Positions 23,106 to 36,945 are shown, counted from the stretch's first letter. The stretch: 64,000 nucleotides of DNA from Epiperipatus broadwayi (GCA_028023455.1 JAQFVV010006200.1:8854521-8918520), one strand, 5' to 3'. The notes: generated from the sequence alone by a model not told the origin. Program-made: numbers and translations.

Positions 23106-26100
23106 TGTGCCCTTTTCTATAGGTCAGTAATAGTCCATGTCAGTCAATTACTAAAAATTTTAAATTTTAGAATATGTTATTTTAATATGTTAATTATAGT
23201 TTGTCAATTATAATATAAAGTACAATTTGAAGTTAAAGAAAATACGTAGTATATAAAATTATAGCGAATTATTTAAAAAATAGTTATGTAGAGCTTTAAA
23301 TATTGTTGCATATGGTTGTAAAAGCTGTCCGTATTAAATAACACAGCTATAATTATTAAAAGTATATTTTAAAAATTCGATTTTAATAGTTTAAAACTTA
23401 TAGTTAATAAATGCTATGTTTAAATTTATAATCATATTTAATAGTCAAAATTAATATAGTCCATTTTAAATATAAACTTTATGATGGTGAAAATTGTATT
23501 TAATTCTATATTTTAAATTATTTTTCCAAATTTTTATAATTATATTATTAAATATAATAAGTGTATCAATTTTATAAATCTAGGCAGAGAAATAGATTAA
23601 AAAATCGTCTGTCAAAGTTATTGATCATGTGACTTGTATAATGCATACTTTCACACACACTGCTTGTTTGAATTAATAACAAAGTTTAAAATATTTTAAA
23701 AGATTGCATTATAGAATTGGATGGAATTATCACCTAGCATAAAGCAAATATTAAATATTAAGTTAACTCTCCTATATAATATTTTTAAAATAGTATTATA
23801 AAGATGAATACATTTAATAAAAAAATTAAATATTTTGTTTAAATAAAAATGGATAAATGGAATATTAAGAGTGGAATAAATATTAAATGTTGTTTTAAAG
23901 GCTATTTTAAATGATTAAATAATTTAAATAAAGTAATAATTGATTTAAAGGTAGTATTTTAAATAATATTTTAAGTTCATTACGTCATAATTTCTATTTT
24001 CAAATATAATTCTGTAAAACTAAAAATATATGTAAATTTGTTCTCAAGCTAAAGTAAGAATCAACCAATCAAATGAGGTATTCTTACAGACTATAAATAC
24101 GAATTGCATGGGGGTATTAGTGGGGAGATTAATAATGTATTGAAACCAGAGAAAGGTATATTAGTAGCTATCGAAGAGATAGTACTTTAAAATTTTTATT
24201 TTAGTCAATTTTAGTACTTTCTTATAGTTTTATTTTGAAGAGAAAAAAAACTAATTGATATTTTTAAAAGTATTTTGCAAAAGAGAGTTTTAAAAAAATA
24301 AATATATTTGGGAACTTCTTGAAAATGATTTTCTAATTTTTAAAAGTTACTTGCCAGGATTATTTTATCTGAAATTTGACCTAAACTTCGCAATGAAAAG
24401 ATGGATATACTGTGGAATGAAATGGATATAAATTCTAATAATATAAAAATGTTTTTGGAATATTTTGATACAGCCTTATTAATGCTTCACTGGAGAACTA
24501 TTCTAGTGCATAAAAATGACAGTACGGACATTATACTGATACAGTGCAAAGTTATTTTCTGTTTAAAAGGGAAAAATTGGAGACGCATTATTATTTAGAT
24601 AAGTTTATCCAAGATTTATTTTTTAAAATAGTAATAAGATAATTATATCTTATGAATCGTTTTATAAACTATTATATCAAAAGGAGTAAAATGTTATATC
24701 CTTTCTGAAGGTAACATTTAAAAAAAAATATTTTCAAGAGTTAAAGAAAGAACCCAGGAGAATATGTTACTGAAGCATTTTTGATATTAAAACCTCCAGT
24801 CTTAGAATTGTTTAAAATGTATTTAGAAGACATTTGTTTAAAAGTACTTGAAGTTTTTTTAAAAAGGTGATATATAAAAAAATATCAAATGAAAGTTTAA
24901 ATTTATTAAGGATGGAAACTTATATAAAAAAAGTGAACACATAGTTGAATAAAAAATGGATCCATGGAAATATTGTAAAAAAAAAAAAAGTTTACCAAGT
25001 ATTTTTAAAGCTAAATTAGATGGAAGATGCATCGGATATGCCGCAGAGAATATCGGCAGAGAATATTGAAGAAATTTCATGGGATTAATTAATATTATGA
25101 TTTAATAATTATCATCCTAAATACTAAAACCAAGGATTATTTTCTATAAACTTTGCTAAATGGATTAATATTTATTTTTATTTTTTAAACTTTAATGCAC
25201 TTTGAGGAGAACATAGAGAAAGTAATAAACATTTTTTTGGGACTTATCATGAACTGTTGTCAAGTAAAAAAATTGGTGGAAGAAATACGTAATTATAGTT
25301 TTAAATTTTTATTAACCTAGTTTAAATCTAAATTTTTTTTATAAGATTAGGAAAACATAAAACATTAATTTGTTGATGATATATAAATTTTATAATGGAA
25401 TAATCTAATAATATAGATAAGAATATATTTTAAAATAAAGTGTATGAATGTATATTTCTTTATGTTGCAATGATCGGTATCTAGTGGAATGAAGAAGCCT
25501 ACTGAATATGATGACCAGATAAAGGTTATTTGGGTAATAGTAATGACTATTAATAATTTATAATGTATATTTTTTGTTTTCTTTAGATCATCTATGAGTC
25601 GTAAGAATGAAGTGTAAAAGTTTTTTTTTTTAATTATATGTAACGCATTTTATACAACATTTTTAAAAACATTATGAGATAGGATTGATTTGAAAATATG
25701 CATACAATGATTTTTTTTATATATATTAGTGATATAATACAACATAATAACAAATAATTATGTGATTCTTTTAAAATTTTCATGTTAGGATATTTAAATA
25801 TTGTCTGATTATATTATATATGATTAAGCATACAGAATGATGAAGTGGACAGACTTTTCTTATGGAACAGCTAGATTGTTTTAAAATTATCAGTGAATTT
25901 TATTTATTGTTTTGTAAATGCAGATAGTTATTTATCAATGTAAGATGTAGAAAATCTTGAGAAATAATGTTGAGATAGTGGCTTGGAAGTACTTAGTGAA
26001 CAGGAAACCAAGATGATGTTTTTAAGAAATAGGATATGATAAGGAATAGAAATAATACTTAGTCTTTATGTGGATATCAGCATAGTTAACAAAGCCCTAT

Positions 26101-28164
26101 GACTGGTACACATTTTATTTGGACAGTGTTTTATATTTCTTTAAATATTTGATGTTCTAATAAAGCTGAAGAAATAGCTTTAACATCGTTTATGTACCAG
26201 AGGATATTAGACAGGTAAATGTCATACCTCTATTTCTTGTTAATGCACTGTGCCATGATTTTGAGATATGTTATGAGTGATACTCTAGCTTTCTTCCTTA
26301 AATCCTATACATCTGTTTTGCTTTCTTTATTTCATGTAACTGCATCATTTAGTAAGATATTTTGAAAAGAAATGGTAAATAATTTAGAACTTAGGTTATG
26401 CTATCGTTTTGTATAAGATTGGTTTATTTGCTTAGAAGGAATAGAATTTTATAACTTAAAATTGAAGATCCAATGAATCCTAAAGGAAAGGAAAGAATCA
26501 TAGAATATATTTTGAATTTTATTTCAGAAATGAAATATAAATTTTGGAATAGAGTATCTAAACAAGATGTTTTCTTTGAAATGTTAATTATTTTTTTAAA
26601 TGCCTTATTATTATTTTTAAGAGAAAAAATAAGTATTGCATATTTTTAAAATACAATAATACAATGTAAATTATATAAACAATATGCATAGTATATTTTT
26701 TTTGTTTATTAAATAACAGGAATATATTGATTATTACACTTACATCATACTAAAGTAAGGCTAAATAAGAATATATTATGATTAGTAAACATCGTGTGAT
26801 AAAACACTAAAATCTAGTACTGAATTTTGGATGAATATTTTATGTAACATCTTTGACTTTGCAAGATGAAATTTTTTTTAATATTTTGAGAAATCCATAC
26901 TCATTATAAAGTTAATTTTGTTTTTTTTGTAGAATGTTTTCCTATGAATGTTTTTTTTTTTTTAAAAAAAAAAAAAAGATAGTTTAATAATATTAAGGAT
27001 GAAATATTCTGCTAATAAGTAAATATATTTATAATAAGTTAACCATAATGAGAAACCAAATGGTAACATTTTTTTTTTATTTTGTCTTAAGTATAAATAA
27101 AGATATAACTAAACTATAAACTATTTTTATATAACTTAGTAGATAAAAATGTAAGATTAAAATAAGGATATCCATTGTAAATAGTGTACATAAATTGTTT
27201 ATTTTATTTGTTGTTGTTAATAAACTTTGTTAAAATTTGTTTTTCAAAATTTTTGTGTCTTGATTGTTTATTTCTCCACTTCACTGCATGAAATCATGAT
27301 ATATTCATAACAATTGAAACAAAAATATAATTTTGCACAAAAAGATAAACAGAGAAGTATTTTAAGAATTTTAAACATTTTATTAGTATTCATTTAATTA
27401 AATAATCATAATTTTACATTGTTTTATTGGTCATAAATCAGTTATCACAATAGTATATTGAATTATATGCTATCAGTTGCCACACATATTTTGTTTATCA
27501 GATTATCAAAATGCTACCTCGTATTTATTATATTATTACATGAAAATGTAAGATCATATTATATTATTTTATTTTATATGGTAATAAAAATATAATGAAA
27601 AGAAAAGATATCCAGTAGTAGTTAAACAATGAAGAATATTATTATTATTATTTATTATTAGTTTCAGTGTAGTAGATTATGACATAAAATCCCTTCTCAT
27701 ATTTTACTACCGTATTTTTAAATTAACTTAGAATAAACTTTATGAACCTGAGATTATTTTATTGAGCTAGATTATTATAAATAGAAGATTAAGATGTAAT
27801 TATTAACTTAATCTTAGTGAGTAGAAGTTATTAAAGTCGGAAGAATACTATGAGTTTGTTATTTGAAATAGTAATAAGGGGGGATAGTGTTCTTATGCCA
27901 TTGAGGTAATATCCTGTGGGATATTGGCTCAATGTAATCTATCTTGTCACCTGTATTTTCACTTCAAGTCTCATGAAAATATTAAATATTTATTTAATTT
28001 ATTTTTATAAACTGAACCTTATTTGTATTTTAAATTTGAGCTAGTGAAACATTTTAATTTTAATGCTGAATATTTTATTTATTAATTATTAACTGAGCTA
28101 GAACACATTTTTATTTTATATCATATACTATTCTGAAGTGAAGATGCACAAGACAAGGTTAGAA
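23106..28164 (+). mobile_element. Solo long terminal repeat of ~5.06 kb
   Basis: It starts TGTGCCCTTTTC, ends AAGGTTAGA, and has ATAT on both sides (23102-23105 and 28165-28168). The same sequence, about 10% diverged by eye, lies inverted at 44400-49396. There the end is followed by a primer-binding-site-like TGGCCCCCAACGTGG, which marks these as LTRs. There is a CCAAT/TATA promoter-like site at 24064-24099 and an AATAAA near 27220. No open frame over 90 codons is present. At 5 kb it is far longer than usual LTRs of a few hundred bases to about 2 kb. The alternative is a large non-LTR duplication; the LTR reading rests on the ends, the flanking ATAT and the PBS of the partner. Confidence 0.6.
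24064..24099 (+). promoter_or_regulatory. CCAAT and TATA-like promoter in the 5 kb LTR
   Basis: ACCAATC lies 28 bp upstream of TATAAATA (24092-24099). The inverted copy conserves the TATA sequence at 48396-48403 on minus. This suggests a conserved polymerase II start about 25-30 bp downstream. Confidence 0.5.
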
Positions 28165-28180
28165 TATATATATATATATT

Positions 28181-30016
28181 ATAACGGAAATGGTTATTTG
28201 GATGGTTGCTTGACTTGATTTAAATCTTTAATACTTTCAATTATATTTTAGACTTATTTATTATACTTTTTTTTTTTTCCGACTTTGATTCTTCCTTTCA
28301 TTTATTTATTTATTATACATTTATTTTTACAGCATTTGTTTATTCTTATTTCTTATTTGTTTACTATCAGTTTTGCTAACCGAAATATCCCGGCTTAGCC
28401 TCCAACTGTAATGGATATTGTTTATTTATTTATTTTACCAATGCCATTACAATGCAAGCAGAGAGCTAATACGGATACAAATTTAACTTTATATCTATAC
28501 CCTTGACCGAACCCCAAGGCAATACATACATATTATCTTGGCGTTATTTTTCCCGATCAAGAACTCTCGGCTGCTGAACAACGCAAACCATTTCAAAGAA
28601 ATTTAACGAATGTCCAGCGCTTGCTATTTATTTTATATAATTGGGAAATTCGCACAAACAAGCAGTACATGAATACCTTTAAAAAATCAGCATTACCCTT
28701 TAATCACTAATTACAGTTTCCTCCCTGTCGTAGCTTGGTGATAGGAGAATAAAGCAAGTATACGCAATTTTAAGAATAAATATGTTTAATAACACTCACT
28801 TTTATATAAATAATACATGATAACAATAATAAAAAACACACACTTATATAAATACATGGCTATAATAAAACAGAAAAAAAAAGATCAAATATAAAAGTTA
28901 TTTTGAAGTCCTATTGGATAGAGTTCTAAATTTATCAAAATTGTTCCTTGTTTACTTATTTACGACATTAACAATTAAAATGCATGCATGCTTTTACCTA
29001 GGTTTTCCTTGTGGTTGTTTCCATGGGTATTTCTTTCAAGAGCTTTTTATTGTCCAGTGGGAGATCATTCCTTTTTTTGTAGAGACGGTGATGTCCTTCA
29101 CTGTTGGCTGGCTTGATTTTCTTTCTCAGTTTTTGGGGTTATTTCTCGTTCCAGTTTTTTCCTTCTTGTCAATTCTTTAAGTAGATTTTTAAGTTGTCAG
29201 TCACAGAAGTGGCGGTCTCTCTAGCAGGTCAGGCTTAGATCTTACATTGTGAGTCAGTGGTGAGACGGATTGAATCCGAACCCATGTCCCTTTAACGCCA
29301 CTAGCCATGCACTTCTTTCATTTTCTTTGAGCTGTTGCTTCTTCAAAGTCTCTACTAGCAATGCCAGATAAAAATTGTAATTTTCTTAATCTCTTTCTTT
29401 TGTTCATTGTTTTTAAAATTTTTAATTAAGACTTAGATTTCCAACCAATTCTTATCATTATGTTTCTTTATTTAATTAGTGGCTGGAATGTAAGTCCCAA
29501 TTAATTTAACAGATCAGGCAAAGATCTTCCGTTGTTAACATTTTCTTTGTCCGTGGAATTTAATTTGTCCAACAGACTTTCACACCTACGGCCATATTGT
29601 TTTTCTTTTTATATATCACATATTACATTTTATTTAAAGTTTACAATTTTTTTTTTTTTCACATTTGTGTTTTATATTTTATTTTAATTTGTTATTATAT
29701 AGTTTTTAATGAGAGAGAAGAGACACATTTCTTTATGCATCCCCTTCCCCTCTCCCACAATAAACAAAAATAACTTTCTAGCATTTGACTTACAAGAGAG
29801 AAAGAGACGCATTTCTTTATGCACCCCCCTCCCCTTCTCTTACTATTACAAATCCACAGTAAATTTTGACATTAGAATTTCAATTTTTTCTTTTCCTTCC
29901 TTTTTTTAAAAATTTAATAGCTAATTTATTTCACCTTTATTACTTCTTGTTAGCGAATTTATCTAATGTTATTAATAAATATATATGTGTGTCGACGACT
30001 TTACGTGGTCGTCACA
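28181..30016 (-). repeat. 3' LTR of the gag-only element
   Basis: Matches 32989-34825 over its full length. It includes an 88-codon frame (28914-29180, plus strand) that recurs in the other LTR; the conservation follows from LTR identity and is not evidence of a gene. Confidence 0.85.
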
Positions 30017-30076
30017 TTACACTCCGCCCATTTTTGAGAATTAAAATCGGGTCGAATCTTAGTCTGAGATGAGAGC

Positions 30077-30349
30077 TTATTTTAATTCTTTGCTTTCAAC
30101 CCTTACTTCTGCTTTTATTACAGACTTTTCCACTCTATCATGATGAGTGATGAAGATGATGAGGATGACTGCAGAGAGACAGCTAGGTAAAACTACACAA
30201 TTCTTTCCGATCGATTTTGGCTGATCAACCAATTTAATCTCTACGCATACGAGACCATGGCATAACTTAACTCTATCAAAACATAAAAGGTTTAAAGCGT
30301 GTGAACAGCAGGATATTTCTACTGCCTGTTCATCTTGCGCAAACAACAA
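30077..30349 (-). other. 90-codon open frame in the element interior, unrecognised
   Basis: Lies between gag and the 3' LTR on the sense strand of the element. It has several Cys and hydrophobic residues and a basic tail. No protease, RT, integrase or envelope motif is visible. It could be a remnant of deleted pol or env, or chance. Confidence 0.3.
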
Positions 30350-31062
30350 ATTCTTATTCTTTATTTATTTTATTCGAGGCACTAATTCTTATTTCTTCAT
30401 TTATTCATTTTGAGACACCAATTCTTATTATATTGAGACACTAATTCTTATTATACAATGAGTCCAGGATTCTTACTGGTGCTTCATTTAAAAGTTTAAC
30501 CACTGAGAGCCATGAGAATCTAACGTGCGAAGAGACGGCTGAATCAAGCTCAAAATACGACCCAAACATAATGCATACATACACACATATATGCCTCAAT
30601 CTGCAACCTCATACACCTACTAGTGATATCTGTCATTTACGCATTATCACTATTATTCATTTATTTATTTTATTAATTATTAACTGGCTCTTTAATGAGC
30701 CTAAACGATTCTTATTTTTATTTTTACTTCTATTTATTTGTTAATTCTATCTGCATTTATAATTGACAGATTGTGATATGAATAAATTATTTACAGATTT
30801 CTTTCTTTTTTTTTTTTTACTTTTATTTGCATTTGTCTTGCTGTGCTTGACTGCACATAAACACTCATTAAGTTTATCATTAATTTCACTCCATGAACAC
30901 TAATTTTTTTGTTGTTGTTTATCATAGTGACTTTAATTATTTGTCATGAGACGATTTGCCCCACCTGTCATATGTTTAAAAAAAACAATTTTATTTTTCA
31001 TGATCCCATGACATTATCCGTTTCATCGAACCGACCTACCCATCCATTTATTTCCTTTCGGC

Positions 31063-32598
31063 TTAGTTTTTGTCTGGAGGTTTCTTATCATTTTTTCTAC
31101 TATATTTATATCCACTTGTACTTGGACCTGGACCACTGTTCCGATGTCCTCTAGAGTCGGCTTGCTCATATGGATAATTGGGATCTGAACTTCTTCCAGT
31201 CTGTTCGAACATTTCAGCCCTTTCTGATTTATCAGGAAATGCCTGGCTTCCTTCCCAATAATCATGATGAGGATTGTATTGCATTCTCCCTATGTGCGGA
31301 TCATTGGGCTGGGGTTTAAATCCCCGATCCTCCACCTTGTAATTAGGCCTAGTGCTGTCAAACGCATTCAGCAACTCGGCAACCTGCTCGACAGTCTTCC
31401 TTTCAGTGCCTATGAGCATTTGTTCTACATTATGAGGAAAATTGTGCCTTGTTATTCGAATGATTTGTCACCCTAACAAAGGATGGACTGTTAGCGCCTG
31501 TAACTTCGCCACTTGGTGATGGAAAAATGGGGTGAATGGCTCCCCAGGCCTCCATTTGTCTTGTGTTGTCTGATGTAAAATATTTTCCTGATGATCTTCA
31601 CTCCAGTAGCTGGTGAGCAAGTCATCCTCATACTCCATAAACGTATTTGGTTTGTTAAATAACAAATCAAACCAAGATTGTGCGGCACCTTGTATATGAC
31701 TACACGCAATGGCGATCATGGCCTCGTCACTCAGCCGGTTTACCACGAAATACCTCTCTAGGCTGCTAAGATGCTCTATTGGGCTTTCCCCAATGTAACC
31801 AGAGAAGACCCAAATTTTTAAAAACTGGTTCACTGTAACAGGATTCACAGGGTTATTTCCACTGCCTGCATACATGCATTCGCTCACACCTCTCGGCTCT
31901 TTATTATTAGTCTTGGCTACTTCTGTCATATTCTCCCTTACCCCTACCTTTACTTCTATCTTCTCAACTGTTCTTGCTAACTGATTGATGCCTATTCTCA
32001 TATTCTCTACGATTTTCTCATTTTCATCCGCTATAGTCTCTAATTTCTCATCTTGTTCCATTTTCAAATTTTCTACTTCTTGACCTAATGTTTCCAGCTT
32101 ACCCTTCACATACTCCATCTCATCATTTAATTTCAACACAATGCTATGTTTGACTTTATCCCATTCTCCCAGGATGCACTGCTCTATTTTCCCCAGTAGT
32201 TCCTCCTGGTGATTCAACCTTTCATTTGAAACCTTCACCTGGCATGAGGTCTGTTCACATTTTTCATTTACTTCTTCAATTTTTTGGCTAAAATTCTTAC
32301 TTAGTTGTTTGTCCAACTCTTCTATCCTACTATTTTTCTCATTCCTTCCCCTCATTTCTATAATCAACCTTTGCTGGCCTTCCATTAATTTCATGAACAT
32401 ATCCATTATAATGCAGCTTTCTATTTTATTTTTATTATCAATCTTCTTCTTCATTCCCTTTCTAATTTCTATATCTCCTTCACTATCTATTTCTCCAAAC
32501 AGTTCCATTTGTTCTTCAGAGGTTTTTTCTATTTTTCCCACTAGAGTGTCCATTTCTGTTTTGATTTCATGTGCATAAAATCTATCTGACACACACAC
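31063..32598 (-). pseudogene. LTR-retrotransposon gag polyprotein (interrupted)
   Basis: Two minus-strand frames, 32598-31468 (376 residues) and 31419-31063 (118 residues), form one gag of about 510 residues broken between them by a stop or frameshift. Residues 1-230 of the first frame are highly charged Lys/Glu-rich heptads predicted to form coiled coils. The capsid-like part holds ACSHIQGAAQSWF and TSYWSEDHQENIL, close to the decayed gag near 21.1 kb. The second frame is Pro/Ser/Asp-rich with basic ends. No CCHC zinc knuckle was found in frame. Gag would assemble cytoplasmic particles that package the element RNA. Its position 390 bp after the LTR and PBS in the same strand supports the call. 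Whether it can still be expressed is doubtful. Confidence 0.75.
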
Positions 32599-32966
32599 TA
32601 ACTAACCACTTATATTTTATTCTACGGTTTTATTATTCTAACTCTTTCCGTATAGGATTATCTTACTTTACTAACTTTATATTTCACTGACACTAGGTAC
32701 GTTTGTTCAACTCTCCCCATCCCACTCACTAATCATCACTCACCCACACCTGCCTTCAAGACCCCTCCGCAACTGTCTCCAATTTACAACCTAACTTCCC
32801 AAATTATATCACGTTCTCTTTCTCTCCTTTTATCCTCTATTATTTTATTTTATTTCATGCTTTTGTCTACCACCAAGCTATTTTTGATTCGTTTATTAAT
32901 TATTGCATCAACTATTAATTTTGTTATATTCAAATTCAAATGGGCTGAACTTGTAAACGTGAAAAT

Positions 32967-32986
32967 ATCCCGGACTGTGGCCGCCA
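32967..32986 (-). promoter_or_regulatory. Primer-binding site of the gag-only element
   Basis: On minus, TGGCGGCCACAGTCCGGG begins two bases after the LTR end, the position where a tRNA 3' end primes minus-strand synthesis. The matching tRNA was not identified. Confidence 0.65.
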
Positions 32987-32988
32987 AT

Positions 32989-34825
32989 TATAACGGACAT
33001 GGCTACTTGGATGGTTGCTTGACTTGATTTAAATCTTTAATACTTTCAATTATATTTTAGACTTATTTATTATACTTTATTTTTTTTCCGACTTTGATTC
33101 TTCCTTTCATTTATTTATTTATTATACATTTATTTTTACAGCATTTGCTTATTCTTATTTCTTATTTGTTTCTATCAGTTTTGCTGACCGAAATATCCCG
33201 GCTTAGCCTCCAACTGTTATGGATATTGTTTATTTATTTATTTAACCAATGCCATTACAATGCAAGCAGAGAGCTAATACAGATACAAATTTAACTTCAT
33301 ATCTATACCCTTGACCAAACCCCAAGGCAATACGTACATATTATCTTGGCATTATTTTTCCCGATGAAGAACTCTCGGCTGCTGAACAACGCAAAACATT
33401 TCAAAGAAATTTAATGAATGTTCAGCGCTTGCTATTTGTTTTATATAATTGGGAAATTTGCACGAACAAGCAGCACATGAATACCTTTAAAAAAATCAGC
33501 ATTACCCTTTAATCACTAATTACAGTTTCCTCCCTGTCGTAGCTTGGTGATAGGAGAATAAAGCAAGTATACGCAATTTTAAGAATAAATATGTTTAATA
33601 ACACTCACTTTTATATAAAAAATACATGATAACAATAATAAAAAACACACACTTATATAAATACATGGCTATAATAAAACATAGAAAAACAGATCAAATA
33701 TAAAAGTTATTTTGAAGTCCTATTGGATAGAGTTCTAAATTTATCAAAATTGTTCCTTGTTTACTTATTTACGACATTAACAATTAAAATGCATGCATGC
33801 TTTTACCTAGGTTTTCCTTGTGGTTGTTTCCATGGGTATTTCTTTCGAGAGCTTTTTACCATCCAGTGGGAGATCATCCCTTTTTTTGTAGAGACGGTGA
33901 TGTCCTTCACTGTCGGCTGGCTTGATTTTCTTTCTCAGTTTTTGGGGTTATTTCTCGTTCCAGTTTTTTCCTTCTTGTCGATTCTTTAAGTAGATTTTTA
34001 AGTTGTCAGTCACAGAAGCGGTGGTCTCTCTAGCAGGTCAGGCATAGATCTTACATTGTGAGTCAGTGGTGAGATGGATTGAATCCGAACCCATGTCCCT
34101 TTAACGCCACTAGTCACGCACTTCTTTCATTTTCTTTGAGCTGTTGCTTCTTCAAAGTCTCTACTAGCAATGCCAGATAAAAATTGTAATTTTCTTAATC
34201 TCTTTCTTTTGTTCATTGTTTTTAAAATTTTTAATTAAGACTTAGATTTCCAACCAATTCTTATCATTATGTTTCTTTATTTAATTAGTGGCTGGAATGT
34301 AAGTCCCAATTAATTTAACAGATCAGGCAAAGATCTTCCGTTGTTAACATTTTCTTTGTCCGTGGAATTTAATTTGTCCAACAGACTTTTACACCTACGG
34401 CCATATTGTTTTTCTTTTTATATATCACATATTACATTTTATTTAAAGTTTACAATTCATTTTTTTTTTCACATTTGTGTTTTACATTTTATTTTAATTT
34501 GTCATTATATAGTTTTTAATGAGAGAGAAGAGACGCATTTCTTTATGCATCCCCTTCCCCTCTCCCACAATAAACAAAAATAACTTTCTAGCATTTGACT
34601 TACAAAAGAGAAAGAGACGCATTTCTTTATGCACCCCCTCCCCTTCTCTTACCATTACAAATCCACAGTAAATTTTGACATTAGAATTTCAATTTTTTCT
34701 TTTCCTTCCTTTTTTTAAAAATTTAATATCTAATTTATTTCACCTTTATTACTTCTTGTTAGAGAATTTATCTAATGTTATTAATAAATATATATGTGTG
34801 TCGACGACTTTACATGGTCATCACA
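32989..34825 (-). repeat. 5' LTR of the gag-only element
   Basis: See the parent element. The LTR ends with GTTATA as in the neighbouring 2.1 kb-LTR element, not the common CA. Confidence 0.85.
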
Positions 34826-34831
34826 ATATAT

Positions 34832-36945
34832 TGTAACGATATATGAATATGTCGTTACATTAATTTAAAATAAAAACTTAAAAGTTCGCAAATAAAAGTA
34901 AAAAACTAAACGCTAAAATTAAAACATTGTTAAACGTGTATACATTCGCACAGATGTTAAACTTTAAAAATATTTTTTTTTCATAAACAAAAAAAAAAAA
35001 AGTATTTGAATGTATTTTTTTTAAATAAAAAAATACAAGATTGAAATATAAAAATATTTTAATAAAAAAAATAACGTAAGTTAAAATAAAAGCAGGTATT
35101 AATTAATTCCTGTAATCTATAAAAGGAAATGATTGTTTATTAATTATCTAAAAGCTGTTTAATTAAAAAGTCAGATGGAAAGTTAGATAAGAGAAGAAAG
35201 AGATTTTAGCTTGACAAATGGAAGCACTAAGCCTTGGCCCGGACCATAACGAAAAAACAGATTGGTGACGTTTTGTTGTTTGAATCCGTGTGGATAATAT
35301 AAAAAGGAGAAATATTGAGTATTGGGCAGTTCCAGCTGTTTGTTTTGAGAGTGGTGATAGAGACGCAATATCACACACTCTCTCTCTATTTTAAAAAATG
35401 AACTGATTGTGATACCGAAAGGAACCAGCTAATGCTACCTCCGGAACATCTGACCGGGTTTCAAACAAGGACTCCGTGGAAAAACAAGAACCTGGACTCT
35501 TCTTCCGTAAGCTGTTAACAATGAACTTAAAAATTTTTTTAAATAATTAAGAACTTTCGTGAAAGCAATTTAAATGTTAAAATGGAGTTTCTATTTGACC
35601 TTTAAGTTTAAAATCAATTGATGTTTAATTTTATATGTTTGTTATTGATAAAAAAATCATTTCCATTTATTTTAATTGTATAAATTATTTATTGTTTAAA
35701 TTTTAAATGTATGAAATTTAAGTTGTTTATAGACGCTTGCATGGATTCGTTTGCGGTTAATTATATTTTGGTTTTCATATTTGATCAAAATATATAGACA
35801 TTCGATAAATAATGATACCTTACGGTGAGTATCTAAAATGTATTTATTCGGATGTCTTTTAAGTTATTGGTGACAACGCAAGTATCTTATGGTGAATACT
35901 ATTGGGTTACTTATAAGTTTCCCTCTGCGATTGTCGGTATCAATAATTTTGTATTTTGATCGTTTATGTTTATTTTGAAATGTTTTTGACCGTGGAATCT
36001 ATGTAATCGATCTATACCCAACATTTTTAAACAAATCTGTGCGAACGTATATAAATGTTAAAATTAAGTCGGGCGCGAATGGCTATATAGTTTTGTAAAG
36101 TTGTATTAAGGGAGGGTAATCTTAGGTTATTCATTTCGTAGTTGAATTGGTTCAATGGATTGGATATATTTGTGTAATTAGTAGATGTAGTATGAGATCC
36201 GCTACGGGCAGGATTATAGATATACGCCACACACCCTCTGTTTGCCTATGGATGGGTTTGTAAGTCGGCAGAAGACCGCAGTCCATTCCTATGGAGTTTT
36301 TAGTTTATTGATCTACTTGCCCACAGATGTCACATTCCTGTTGGTGGAGAGTCAATGTCTTCTCTATTTCTACTTATTGTTCAGATGTACATTCCTGACA
36401 ATATAGTATTTTGTGTTGTCGTATCATGCTACATTGAATACATGAATGTATCAGATGGATTGGCGCCAGTTGATTGCGAAATTTGTTGCCTAAGGTTAAA
36501 TCAGGGAAGAATATTTTCCTTTCAAATGCAGACCTATGTAGTCCATTCATACTCGACCCTCTAAATAAAATATTAAACATTATAGCAAGCTATTTTAAAT
36601 GTAAAATTAAAAATTAAGATAAAAATCTAAATGTTAAACTTATTCCTCGAATTTAGAATGATTTTATATGTGCGTAAATAAATATTTTTCTGTGTTAATT
36701 TCTGGCAGTGGCTTTTATTATTTTATTCTTTTATATTTAAGATATAAAATTTATAGATTTTTATCTCTGCGTCTCCGCTGAGCTAGTGACAATGGGCTAA
36801 CGATCTAAATATGTAAATAAAGTGGAATCCTAACAGCGCGTATCTGCCTACTTTATAAATTTTTCTAGGCTCAAATGCCTAGATGGCGCCCTTTGGTAGT
36901 GCGGTGCGGTGCGATGCGATCTCCCACTTCGTTTGGATCGTTATA
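34832..36945 (+). repeat. 5' LTR (2.11 kb)
   Basis: Contains a TATA box (TATAAAAG, 35118-35125), a CT-rich run near 35378-35390, a splice-donor-like GTGAGTAT near 35824, and AATAAA-type signals near 36560-36690. Open frames of 60-70 codons recur in both LTRs and are not supported as genes. Confidence 0.85.

Larger units (their letters stand above)
28181..34825 (-). mobile_element. Gag-only LTR retrotransposon with ~1.84 kb LTRs
   Basis: The two LTRs (28181-30016 and 32989-34825) flank 2.97 kb. Read on minus, the LTR begins TGTGATGACC or TGTGACGACC and ends CCGTTATA. Two bases later comes the primer-binding site TGGCGGCCACAGTCCGGG (32986-32969). A purine-rich GGGCGGAGTG lies just before the 3' LTR (about 30018-30030). 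ATAT flanks both sides (28177-28180, 34826-34829). The interior has gag but no protease, reverse transcriptase or integrase, so it is a non-autonomous derivative. LTRs differ by roughly 1-2% by eye, pointing to a fairly recent insertion. ATAT duplication is typical of insect 17.6/297/gypsy-like Ty3 elements. Confidence 0.85.

Noticed and set aside
28914-29180. 88-codon frame repeated at 33723-33989
   Set aside because: The two copies lie at the same place in the two LTRs and are conserved because the LTRs are nearly identical. They are antisense to the element and have no domain.
35163-36580. Several 60-72 codon frames duplicated at 37859-39276
   Set aside because: Same explanation: LTR duplication. 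Frames overlap on both strands with no coding signature.
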